A stretch of 13,664 bases of DNA from Thermoplasmata archaeon (GTDB lineage Archaea; Thermoplasmatota; Thermoplasmata; Lutacidiplasmatales; UBA184), in assembly GCA_030046135.1 (NCBI GenBank), contig JASIEC010000122.1:1-13664 (forward strand), in the 5' to 3' direction. How positions within the stretch are numbered: position 1 is the stretch's first letter; each line of letters starts with the position of its first letter. A program made the position numbers and the translations under genes. Positions 8,317-13,664 of this stretch are shown here, piece by piece. The notes beneath the pieces were generated by a model, which did not search any database, was not told the origin of the DNA, and saw only the letters and a program-made list of their open reading frames with translations.

Positions 8317-9411
8317 ATGGACCCGAGCTTTCCGGGCCCCGAGGAGCCGTCGCCCCCGTACGGCCGGACCCGCCATCCGTACCATCTCCACGAGATGATC
8401 CGCTCGCAACCGGGGGCGATCCTCGCGACGATGCGGGACGCCGACCGGGCCGCGGCCGGGATGCCACTGCCGCCTCCCGGTCGGCCCCTCCTGTTCGTGG
8501 GGCTGGGGACGTCGTTCCACGCCGCCGTCGCGTCGGCGTGGGCCGCCGGGGTGCTCGGGCGGGACCGATGGGTCCCTCGGGCGGTCGACTCGTTCGACCT
8601 GTTCCTCGAGCCGGACCTCCTCCGCCGAGCCGGGGGAGCGCTCGTCTTTTCCTCGTCGGGGGAGACGGCGCTCACCGTCGAAGCCCAGAGGGCGCTGCGA
8701 GCGGCGCACGTGCCGCAGCTGCTCGTCAGCGGGACCGCCCGGAGCCGGTCGGCGGAGCTCGCGGACCAGGTCCTCCTCACCCACGATGCCGTCGAGCGGG
8801 CCTGGGTGCACACGGTGAGCTACACGACCGCGATCGCGGCCGCCCTCGTCCTCCTCCACCGGTGGGCCGACGCCCCTCCGCTCGACCCCGCGGCGATCGC
8901 CTCCGCGGCCGAGGGGGTGGTGGACCGGGAGCCGGAGTGGAGGGGGCTCGCCGGGCCCCTCCGGGACCGACGGACCGTCCTCGTCCTCGGCTCGGGCGCG
9001 GCGGCGGCGACCGCTCGGGAGGCGGCCCTCAAGCTGCGCGAGGGGGCGGCCCGGTTCGTGGCCGCGGTCGGCGTCGAGGAGTTCCTGCACGGGGTGCTCC
9101 CGTCGGTCGACGCCTCCACCGCGGTGCTCGCGATGACGACCGGCTCGATCGATCGGCGTCGGGCGGAGACCGCCGTCGCCGCCGCGGCTCGGGCCGGCGC
9201 GGAGACCGCGCTCTTCGCGCGCCCCGACGTGGCGAGCGGCGCCCCCCCGCACCCGATGCCCGAGGTCCCCCCGGTCGCCTCCCCGCTCACGGACATCGTC
9301 CCGTTCCAGTTCCTCGTCTACTGGCTGGCGGTGAACGCCGGACGGAACCCGGACGTGATGGGGTACGACGATCCCAGGATCTTCGCCGCCCGGCGGACGT
9401 ACGGGATCTGA
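8317..9411 (+). CDS. Tandem SIS-domain sugar-phosphate isomerase/deaminase (GlmS C-domain-like)
   Basis: 364 residues with two SIS folds and no glutaminase domain. SIS1 (about 57-185) has G-L-G-T-S-F-H-A and the phosphosugar loop S-S-S-G-E-T (112-117). SIS2 (about 219-345) has L-G-S-G, E-A-A-L-K-L-R-E and E-E-F-L-H-G-V-L-P. Glu242 and His258 align with GlmS Glu488 and His504 of E. coli. The C-terminus (N-P-D, then D-D-P-R-I-F-A-A-R-R-T) aligns with the GlmS tail, but the Schiff-base lysine position is Ala358. It likely interconverts or deaminates an amino- or keto-sugar phosphate in the cytosol. Archaeal GlmD-type glucosamine-6-phosphate deaminases have the same layout and are the main alternative. 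The ATG at 8317 is kept because H-P-Y-H-L-H-E-M-I (20-28) matches the family N-terminus. No Shine-Dalgarno site is visible; GATTT at 8289-8293, about 26 bp upstream, could be a weak TATA of a leaderless transcript. Confidence 0.85.
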   Translation: MDPSFPGPEEPSPPYGRTRHPYHLHEMIRSQPGAILATMRDADRAAAGMPLPPPGRPLLFVGLGTSFHAAVASAWAAGVLGRDRWVPRAVDSFDLFLEPDLLRRAGGALVFSSSGETALTVEAQRALRAAHVPQLLVSGTARSRSAELADQVLLTHDAVERAWVHTVSYTTAIAAALVLLHRWADAPPLDPAAIASAAEGVVDREPEWRGLAGPLRDRRTVLVLGSGAAAATAREAALKLREGAARFVAAVGVEEFLHGVLPSVDASTAVLAMTTGSIDRRRAETAVAAAARAGAETALFARPDVASGAPPHPMPEVPPVASPLTDIVPFQFLVYWLAVNAGRNPDVMGYDDPRIFAARRTYGI

Positions 9412-9478
9412 TCGGCCGGGGGGGACCGGTCGGGGCGTCGCCCGGTGGCGTCAAGAGCCTGCCTCGGGCTGCGCCCCC

Positions 9479-9859
9479 ATGGCCCGCGGCCTCGAAGTCG
9501 ACCTCCACCTCCGACCGGGGCTCGCCAGCGAATCGTTCGTCGCCGAGGCGCTCGGGAACCTCGCCGCGCACGACCTCTCGGTCCGACGGGGGGAGCGACT
9601 CGAATGGCAGGTGCTGCGGGTCGAGGGGTCGGGGGCACACCACTTCCGCCTTGTCGTCCGCCACCCGGAGCGGGCGCTCGACGTTGGGATCGGCCACGAT
9701 CTTCGACGGGCCCTCGACGAGCTGTCCAAGGAGGATCTCCCCCATCTCCGCGTGAGATTCCAGGCCGCCCAGAGGGCCGGCCTCCGGCCCGTTCCCCTCC
9801 GTCACGTTCGCGACACGGTCGACCTCTGGCACGACGACTTCTGGAACTGGATCGGCTAG
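9479..9859 (+). CDS. Small hypothetical α/β protein
   Basis: 126 residues; I do not recognise the family. It has no signal peptide, membrane helix or cysteine, so it is probably cytosolic. The pattern suggests alternating strands and helices: G-L-E-V-D-L-H-L, a helix around A-E-A-L-G-N-L-A-A-H, strands R-L-E-W-Q-V-L-R-V and H-H-F-R-L-V-V-R, a helix D-L-R-R-A-L-D-E-L, strand H-L-R-V-R-F, and an aromatic, acidic end (L-W-H-D-D-F-W-N-W-I-G). Third codon positions are mostly G/C and the acidic/basic balance is normal, unlike the Arg/Pro-rich alternative frames here, which supports it as real. It lies 67 bp after the SIS gene on the same strand and may share its transcript. No Shine-Dalgarno box precedes the ATG. 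Confidence 0.68.
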   Translation: MARGLEVDLHLRPGLASESFVAEALGNLAAHDLSVRRGERLEWQVLRVEGSGAHHFRLVVRHPERALDVGIGHDLRRALDELSKEDLPHLRVRFQAAQRAGLRPVPLRHVRDTVDLWHDDFWNWIG

Positions 9860-9873
9860 CGGGGCCGGGTTCG

Positions 9874-9901
9874 CCTCGGACGGAGGGCCAGCCGTCCGGG
9901 G
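9874..9901 (+). terminator. Strong hairpin 14 nt after the 126-residue gene
   Basis: Bases 9874-9883 (CCTCGGACGG) pair with 9892-9901 (CCGTCCGGGG) as ten base pairs with one G-T wobble, around an eight-base loop. It lies in the gap between convergent genes and could act for the plus-strand transcript. There is no T-tract. Confidence 0.38.
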
Positions 9902-10001
9902 CAGGAGGGCGGGGCCGTCTGGCCCGCGGCCCCCTACCCTCGCGAGCGCAGGCTGCCACGGGAATCCCGGCGTGCCGCCCGACGTACCGGCGAGCGACGG
10001 A

Positions 10002-10035
10002 GGACCGGCGCCCGTCCTGTCCTTCGGCGCGGTCC
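10002..10035 (-). terminator. Hairpin after the minus-strand three-gene unit
   Basis: GGACC (10002-10006) pairs with GGTCC (10031-10035), and GCGCC (10008-10012) with GGCGC (10026-10030). G10007 is bulged and the loop is 13 bases. On the minus strand it begins 7 nt after the zinc-ribbon gene's TGA, the expected place for an operon end. No T-tract. Confidence 0.38.
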
Positions 10036-10042
10036 GGGGCCG

Positions 10043-10366
10043 TCAGGGCGGGGGTGCCGGCGGCGGGGCTTCGGGCGCCGGCCGCCGGACGATCGTCCCG
10101 TAGAGGTCGAAGTACGACCACCCTCCGCACGACGGACAGGCCATGTAGCGTCCGGTACCGAGACGGACGGCGGAGAAGGAGACGCCGGGAACCCAGTCGT
10201 AGTCGAACTCCGTGCGGCACTTCGGGCAATGCAGATGGGACCGTTCGGCCCAGCCGCGGGTCCCGAATCGTCGGACCCGTCGGAGAACGACCGCGAAGAG
10301 GACCACGGCGATGACGGCGAGGATCGACCCGGCCCCGACGACCGCCCAGAAGACGAGCCCCGCCAC
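10043..10366 (-). CDS. Membrane-anchored zinc-ribbon protein
   Basis: 107 residues from a GTG start. Residues about 3-28 are one membrane helix, directly followed by RRVRRFGTRG. By the positive-inside rule the N-terminus faces out and the rest lies in the cytosol. C-P-K-C (47-50) and C-P-S-C-G-G-W (77-83) form a four-cysteine zinc ribbon, with aromatic strands between and after them (F-D-Y-D-W, W-S-Y-F-D-L-Y-G). The tail is Pro/Ala-rich. The reading frame stays open upstream to 11230, but that part overlaps the two preceding genes and is Arg/Ser-rich, so it is not coding. GTG10366 is the only plausible start between the upstream stop and the helix. It is the last gene of the M28 unit, 29 nt after its neighbour. 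Zinc ribbons bind nucleic acid or proteins; the target is unknown. Confidence 0.72.
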   Translation of the reverse strand: MAGLVFWAVVGAGSILAVIAVVLFAVVLRRVRRFGTRGWAERSHLHCPKCRTEFDYDWVPGVSFSAVRLGTGRYMACPSCGGWSYFDLYGTIVRRPAPEAPPPAPPP

Positions 10367-10395
10367 GATCGGACCCCGCCGGCGAACTCCCGAGG

Positions 10396-10938
10396 CTACC
10401 GGGTGGTGATCGTTCCGGCGACGACGTAGTCGCCGGTCAACGTCGGGATCGTGACATTGAGGGTCACGTTCGCGCTCTCGCCTGGGGCGACCTCGAGGGG
10501 GAGCCCAGGGGAAATCGAGTCCAGGAGGGACGGGGCGGCGACGGTGATCGACGACACCTGATGGGAGGAGGCAGCGGAGTTCGTCAGGGCGAGAAGAATC
10601 GAGATCTCGTAGCCGGAGGCGACCGCGACCGGGTAGCCGAGGCAGCCCGTGGGGGGGTAGGTTCCGAAGTAGCCCGAGTCCGTGCCGTTGTAGTCGATCG
10701 ACCAGGCCACCCCGGGACAAGTGAACCGATCGTTCGCGTAGACCCCGGCGAGGATGGCGACGGCGCCGACCAGGACGACCGCGACCACCGTCACGACGAG
10801 GACCACCGAGGCGAGATCGTGACGGGCCCGCCCGGGCAGCGGGACGCCGGGGGTCGTCGACGGGACGAGCCGAGCCGTCGCCGATTCGCCGGCGGTCCGT
10901 TCCACGGAACCTCGCCGTTCCGCGTGCGGATCGATCAC
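10396..10938 (-). CDS. Signal-anchor membrane protein with extracellular β-rich domain
   Basis: 180 residues from GTG10938. About 43 cytosolic residues, rich in Arg and Pro, precede a membrane helix (about 44-68, A-S-V-V-L-V-V-T-V-V-A-V). The C-terminal part should be outside the cell. The outer domain has Cys74 and Cys99, a possible disulfide, sequons at N84, N157 and N161, and a closing strand pair (A-N-V-T-L-N-V-T-I and Y-V-V-A-G-T-I-T-T) like an Ig-type β-sandwich. Family not recognised; its layout resembles archaeal secreted or pilus-associated proteins, but it has no pilin signal. Its GTG overlaps the peptidase TGA as GTGA, so translation is probably coupled. GTG10905, preceded by GAGGTTCC, is an alternative start giving a shorter cytosolic end with the same helix. 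Confidence 0.7.
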   Translation of the reverse strand: MIDPHAERRGSVERTAGESATARLVPSTTPGVPLPGRARHDLASVVLVVTVVAVVLVGAVAILAGVYANDRFTCPGVAWSIDYNGTDSGYFGTYPPTGCLGYPVAVASGYEISILLALTNSAASSHQVSSITVAAPSLLDSISPGLPLEVAPGESANVTLNVTIPTLTGDYVVAGTITTR

Positions 10939-12470
10939 TTCGCGAACCTGGCGAAGAAGCTCTCCGGCACCCACGCCGGGCGTGGGTCGGCCCGGGCGAC
11001 GCGGAGCGCCAGCTCGGCGAGGATCGTATTGAACTGAGCGGCCGCCTCGAGGTCGACCGGTTGGTCGATGTCGTCCGAAGGGGCATGGTAGCGCTCCGCG
11101 TACCACGCCCGGTAGGTTCGCTCCTCGGGCGTGCCCGGGAGGTAGCCGAACCGGAACGCGAGCGCCGGGATCCCCCTCCGGACGAAACTGTACTGGTCGC
11201 TGCGGATGAAGTGGTTGTGCTCGGGCTCAAGGTCGGGTTGTACCGTCACGCCCCGAGCCTCGGCCACTGCCCGGACGTCCTCGCCCAGGCTCGACTCGGA
11301 GAGTCCCTGGACCTGGAGGTGCGTGAGCGGGTACAGCGGAAGGAACATGTCCATGTTGAGGTCGGCGACGATCGGACCGGAGACGGTCGGGTGGGCGGCG
11401 AAGTACTCGGAGCCGAGGAGACCCTTCTCCTCGCCCGTCACCGAGAGGAAGAGGATCGAGCGACGGGGCCGGAGGTCGGAGCTCCCCAGGGAGCGGGCGA
11501 TCTCGATCAGCGAGGCGTCCCCCGCCGCATCGTCCATCGCACCGCTGTAGATCGGGTCGCCGTGGACCGGTTCGCCGATCCCCACGTGGTCGAGGTGGGC
11601 GCTGACCACCACGTACTCTCGCCGGAGATCCGGGTCACTGCCCGGCAGCACCCCGGCGACGTTCTCGGACCGGACCCTCGAGAGAGTCCGAGCGATGCGC
11701 GCCCGGACCCTCACGGCGAGCGGGAAGCGCGGGAGCGGACGATCGGCGTGGAGCGCGGCGAGAACCTCCTCGAAGGCATGACCGCTGCCCGCGAAGAGCT
11801 TCTCGGCCCGGTCCGTATTGAACAGGACGCCCAACGGAAGGGGCGCGGGCTCGTCGGCCGCGGGGTCGCACAGCTCCATCGTGGGTTGGAGGCGCCCCGC
11901 CACCCTTCGCGACCAGGGAAGCTCGACGTGCTTCGGGTTCGGCAGGAAGATCACGCCGACGGCGCCGCGCTTGAGGACGAACCCTCGGCGCTCGCGATCG
12001 GACTGATAGTGGCTTGCGATCGGTCCGGAAATCTGGGACGGTCCGCCGCCGACGAGGACCACGACCTTGCCCTGGACGTCCTGGCCCGCGAGATCGTCGT
12101 AGCCCAGCTCGGGAACGGTCAGGCCGTGGCCGACGAAGATGGCGTCGGCCTCGAGCTCCTCGGCCGAACCGGCGTGGACGAAGATCGCGGCGTCGACGCC
12201 GAGCCGTAGCGGCTCCCCCCGGCCGTCGCGGAGCAGTTCGAGAGAGCATCGGGCCTCCTCGATCCGCGAGACGTTGAGGTCGAGGGGTTGCCGGTAGCCC
12301 AGGTCGTTCGTTGGCTCGAGGCCCGCCGACCGGAACTGGTCCGCCATATACTCCGCCGCCTTCTCGTGCCCCGGGCTGCCGGTATCGCGACCCTCGAGCG
12401 CGTCGTCGGCCAGGTACCGAACATGGGCCCACCAGCGCAGGACTCCGGTGATCCCATCGACCTCGACCAT
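10935..12470 (-). CDS. M28-family zinc aminopeptidase with PA domain, no signal peptide
   Basis: 511 residues. The N-terminal V-R-Y-L-A-D-D-A-L-E-G-R-D-T-G-S-P-G (17-34) is the usual opening of PA-domain M28 peptidases. Residues about 95-250 form the PA insert (D-A-I-F-V-G-H-G, G-K-V-V-V-L-V-G). The catalytic domain (about 265-495) keeps the whole two-zinc site: His292 and Asp294 in A-H-L-D-H, Asp313 in M-D-D-A-A-G, Glu347 (base) and Glu348 in G-E-E-K-G, Asp374 in N-M-D-M, and His462 in Y-H-A-P-S-D-D. It should cleave N-terminal residues from peptides. There is no signal sequence or membrane helix, and upstream in-frame codons reach a TAG about 14 codons before the ATG without another start. 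A cytosolic location is therefore likely, although many relatives are exported. It is the first gene of a three-gene unit with two membrane proteins. Confidence 0.93.
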   Translation of the reverse strand: MVEVDGITGVLRWWAHVRYLADDALEGRDTGSPGHEKAAEYMADQFRSAGLEPTNDLGYRQPLDLNVSRIEEARCSLELLRDGRGEPLRLGVDAAIFVHAGSAEELEADAIFVGHGLTVPELGYDDLAGQDVQGKVVVLVGGGPSQISGPIASHYQSDRERRGFVLKRGAVGVIFLPNPKHVELPWSRRVAGRLQPTMELCDPAADEPAPLPLGVLFNTDRAEKLFAGSGHAFEEVLAALHADRPLPRFPLAVRVRARIARTLSRVRSENVAGVLPGSDPDLRREYVVVSAHLDHVGIGEPVHGDPIYSGAMDDAAGDASLIEIARSLGSSDLRPRRSILFLSVTGEEKGLLGSEYFAAHPTVSGPIVADLNMDMFLPLYPLTHLQVQGLSESSLGEDVRAVAEARGVTVQPDLEPEHNHFIRSDQYSFVRRGIPALAFRFGYLPGTPEERTYRAWYAERYHAPSDDIDQPVDLEAAAQFNTILAELALRVARADPRPAWVPESFFARFAK

Positions 12471-12620
12471 CGCTTCGGTCCGTCGGCCGCCACGGTCAGC
12501 GGGCGCTCGCTACGAGTAGCCGTAACCATCGAGACGACCTCAGAACTTGCCCCCCCCTCGTGAGTGGACCATCGAATTCTATCGGCTCCCATGGCCCCAG
12601 GACGTAACCAGTCGATCCGT

Positions 12621-12648
12621 CAGGTCCGTTCTCGGTGAGTATCTCGCG
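12621..12648. repeat. Imperfect direct repeat, copy 1
   Basis: The copy reads CAGGTCCG, T, TCTCG, G, T-G-AGTA, TCTCGCG. It matches copy 2 at 12786-12815 over almost all positions, with two substitutions, one 1-bp and one 3-bp length difference. The two copies start 165 bp apart in the spacer upstream of the M28 operon. Confidence 0.5.
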
Positions 12649-12785
12649 CACGGGTCGGCAACCGCAGGACCTCAAATCACGTTGGCTCGGCCGCGGACTG
12701 CGCTATCGCAACCAAGTTGGTGTCTAAAGGATTAGGCACGATGATCAGAACATCCATGGACGTCCTTGGGCGCTCTCCCTAGTCC

Positions 12786-12815
12786 CAGGTCCGCTCTCGC
12801 TAGTAAACTCTCGCG
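12786..12815. repeat. Imperfect direct repeat, copy 2
   Basis: The copy reads CAGGTCCG, C, TCTCG, C, T-AGTA-AAC, TCTCGCG. On the minus strand it contains AGTTTACTA, the more AT-rich of the two copies and weakly TATA-like. It may be a duplicated binding or promoter segment. Its right end overlaps the hairpin at 12814-12835. Confidence 0.5.
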
Positions 12816-12835
12816 TGAACGGATTACCGTTCATG
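12814..12835. other. Perfect-core hairpin in spacer
   Basis: TGAACGG (12816-12822) and CCGTTCA (12827-12833) pair around an ATTA loop. A G-T and a C-G pair extend the stem to nine base pairs. It could be a protein-binding inverted repeat or part of a small RNA; nothing else supports either choice. Confidence 0.35.
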
Positions 12836-12866
12836 AGGCACGTGCGAGGGTGGAAAGGCCCCCCGG

Positions 12867-12886
12867 CGTGGGAGACTGATCTCACG
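12867..12886 (-). terminator. Hairpin downstream of the DUF998-like gene
   Basis: CGTGGGA (12867-12873) pairs with TCTCACG (12880-12886) as seven base pairs with one G-T wobble, around a six-base loop. On the minus strand it starts 22 nt after the TGA of the six-helix membrane protein, a position suited to transcript termination or 3'-end protection. Confidence 0.32.
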
Positions 12887-12908
12887 GTTGCTCTAGGCCG
12901 TACAATTC

Positions 12909-13580
12909 TCAGCGCTCATCAGGTCGAGTCGACCCCAAGGGGGACATAATCGAGGTCTCCAGCACGACGATACGCTCGGCGCAGGCGACAATCCAGAGAC
13001 AGGACATGCCCATCAGTAGCCAAACTGCGTCCCTGCGCTCACCGAGAGCTCCAGACAAAGCGAGAGGGCCCCGACCGGAGGCCATGACAGAGAGTAGGAC
13101 TACTGCCGCCATAGTGGCCAAAAGTGCGCATCCTAGAACCAGCGAGTAGGTGGCGAATCCTGTCCACTCGGGGTCCTTTCGTTGGGCCACCCACGTTCCG
13201 AGCGGAGCGGCCGATAACGCGAGTAAGCTCACCAAGACAAAGAGTCCGTCGTCATAGCTCAAAATCGAGGGCGAAAAGGGGTCCAACGCAGAGAGGATTG
13301 CGGCGGCCCCGGCCACCCCGATGAGGAGAGGTCCAATCCAAACTACCCTATCGTGACTCGAGAGCCCCCAACGCAATCCAGGAGAGAATGCGATCAGCAG
13401 CGCGCCGAACATTCCAACGCCGCCGAGGAAGACCGGTTCGCTCCGCGCCGTGAGGAATGGACCAAACCAAAGGAGTTGGTAGAAGCCACTGACGAACCCC
13501 TCGGTGAGGCTGCACGCGATGAAGACTACGGCGGCGAGAGCGCCGCAGAGGGCAAGGAAGCGCACGAGTTGGGGCCCCAC
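12909..13580 (-). CDS. Six-helix DUF998-like integral membrane protein
   Basis: 223 residues from GTG13580. An in-frame TTG at 13586, two codons earlier, is the alternative start. Six hydrophobic segments are visible, at about residues 6-27, 50-68, 80-98, 112-131, 141-165 and 186-204. The stretch L-D-P-F-S-P, a hydrophobic helix, A-P-L-G-T-W, then E-W-T-G-F-A-T-Y-S-L is reminiscent of DUF998 membrane proteins, in which a G-x-F-P turn and a helix precede a W/Y-S segment. The family's usual histidine after the turn is missing, so the family call is tentative. Function is unknown. Codon use differs from all other genes here: many A/T third positions (gga, gta, ttg, att, cta) against almost pure G/C upstream, suggesting a different genomic history. 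The upstream region (13581-13664) holds a possible TATA (CTTATG on the minus strand at 13619-13624). Confidence 0.75.
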   Translation of the reverse strand: MGPQLVRFLALCGALAAVVFIACSLTEGFVSGFYQLLWFGPFLTARSEPVFLGGVGMFGALLIAFSPGLRWGLSSHDRVVWIGPLLIGVAGAAAILSALDPFSPSILSYDDGLFVLVSLLALSAAPLGTWVAQRKDPEWTGFATYSLVLGCALLATMAAVVLLSVMASGRGPLALSGALGERRDAVWLLMGMSCLWIVACAERIVVLETSIMSPLGSTRPDER

Positions 13581-13582
13581 GG

Positions 13583-13629
13583 CCAACCTTTACCCTTTAG
13601 AACCAACGGCCCGGTGGACATAAGGTTGG
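13583..13629. promoter_or_regulatory. Inverted repeat across the putative promoter of the membrane-protein gene
   Basis: CCAACCTT (13583-13590) and AAGGTTGG (13622-13629) are perfect inverted arms with 31 bases between them. The left arm covers the TTG/GTG start area and the right arm overlaps the CTTATG box. Such spacing could suit a dimeric regulator or an mRNA leader stem, but eight-base arms can occur by chance. Confidence 0.25.
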
Positions 13630-13664
13630 TAAGGGGTTCCGAGTCGAGGAGCGGAGAACCTCCC

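Larger units (their letters stand above)
12471..12908. other. 438-bp gene-poor spacer, more AT-rich than the rest
   Basis: It lies between two minus-strand genes and should contain the promoter of the M28 unit, though I could not place a convincing TATA box. It holds two imperfect direct repeats, the inverted pair AGGTCC (12622-12627)/GGACCT (12667-12672), a hairpin at 12814-12835, the palindrome GCACGTGC (12838-12845) and a hairpin at 12867-12886. A 62-codon TTG-initiated frame at 12547-12735 (+) has no recognisable product. No tRNA fold or tRNA T-loop motif was found on either strand. Confidence 0.6.

Noticed and set aside
9287..10314. Several open frames on both strands (9287-9832 minus, 9318-10229 minus, 9445-10314 plus)
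   Set aside because: Arg/Pro/Gly-rich composition and overlap with better-supported genes. The 9479-9859 frame alone has a normal residue balance.
10367..11230. Long upstream extension of the zinc-ribbon frame
   Set aside because: It overlaps the ectodomain gene and the end of the peptidase, and its translation is Ser/Arg/Pro-rich. The real start is the GTG at 10366.
11061..12209. 382-codon plus-strand frame opposite the M28 peptidase
   Set aside because: The minus strand has the complete M28 active site; this frame is rich in Arg, Glu, Asp and Val with no recognisable fold.
12547..12735. 62-codon TTG-initiated frame in the spacer
   Set aside because: No family resemblance, rare start codon, no Shine-Dalgarno or TATA signal, and it overlaps repeat copy 1. 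Not strong enough to call.
12471..12908. Possible tRNA or other housekeeping RNA in the spacer
   Set aside because: No cloverleaf, T-loop consensus or CCA-type end was found on either strand.
12921..12933. Palindrome GGTCGA-G-TCGACC near the spacer edge
   Set aside because: It lies inside the 3' coding end of the membrane-protein gene and contains a SalI-type hexamer; likely incidental.

Overview
The window looks like a piece of a high-GC archaeal chromosome, most likely Thermoplasmatota. This rests on three things. The surface proteins carry 'ETGLP..W.V' β-modules that are frequent in Thermoplasmata and other archaea. Canonical Shine-Dalgarno sites are scarce, since several starts have no purine-rich box. 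The gene content includes a tandem SIS sugar-phosphate enzyme, an M28 peptidase, a membrane-bound zinc ribbon and a DUF998-like membrane protein. The taxon is an inference from protein style, because no rRNA or other marker is present. Bases 1 to about 12,540 are very GC-rich; the last 1.1 kb is visibly more AT-rich and uses different codons.

Plus-strand block (1-9859). Two tandem surface-protein genes open the window. The first, cut by the left edge, is a YVTN-type β-propeller followed by four ETGLP β-modules and a Pro/Ala-rich tail with no membrane anchor. The second is a 2072-residue type I membrane protein: a signal sequence, 16 TIG/IPT-like Ig domains, 7 PKD-like domains, one C-terminal membrane helix and a basic tail. 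All 23 domains contain exactly two cysteines at near-constant spacing, and no cysteine lies elsewhere in the protein. A tandem SIS-domain protein follows (GlmS isomerase-like or GlmD-like, with the GlmS lysine missing), then a small unrecognised 126-residue protein.

Minus-strand block (12470 to 10043). This is a compact three-gene unit: an M28/PA-domain zinc aminopeptidase without a signal peptide; a signal-anchor protein with an extracellular β-rich domain, whose GTG start overlaps the peptidase stop (GTGA); and a one-helix membrane protein with a cytosolic-side zinc ribbon. It converges with the plus-strand block over a 183-bp gap that has a hairpin after each stop.

Right end (12471-13664). 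A 438-bp gene-poor spacer holds a pair of imperfect 28/30-bp direct repeats and two hairpins. It is followed by a six-helix DUF998-like membrane protein on the minus strand and its upstream region. No RNA gene, CRISPR array, insertion sequence or integrase was seen.

The most interesting items are the 46-cysteine, 23-domain surface fibre with its two-domain amplification unit, and the peptidase/ectodomain/zinc-ribbon operon, whose joint function I do not recognise.
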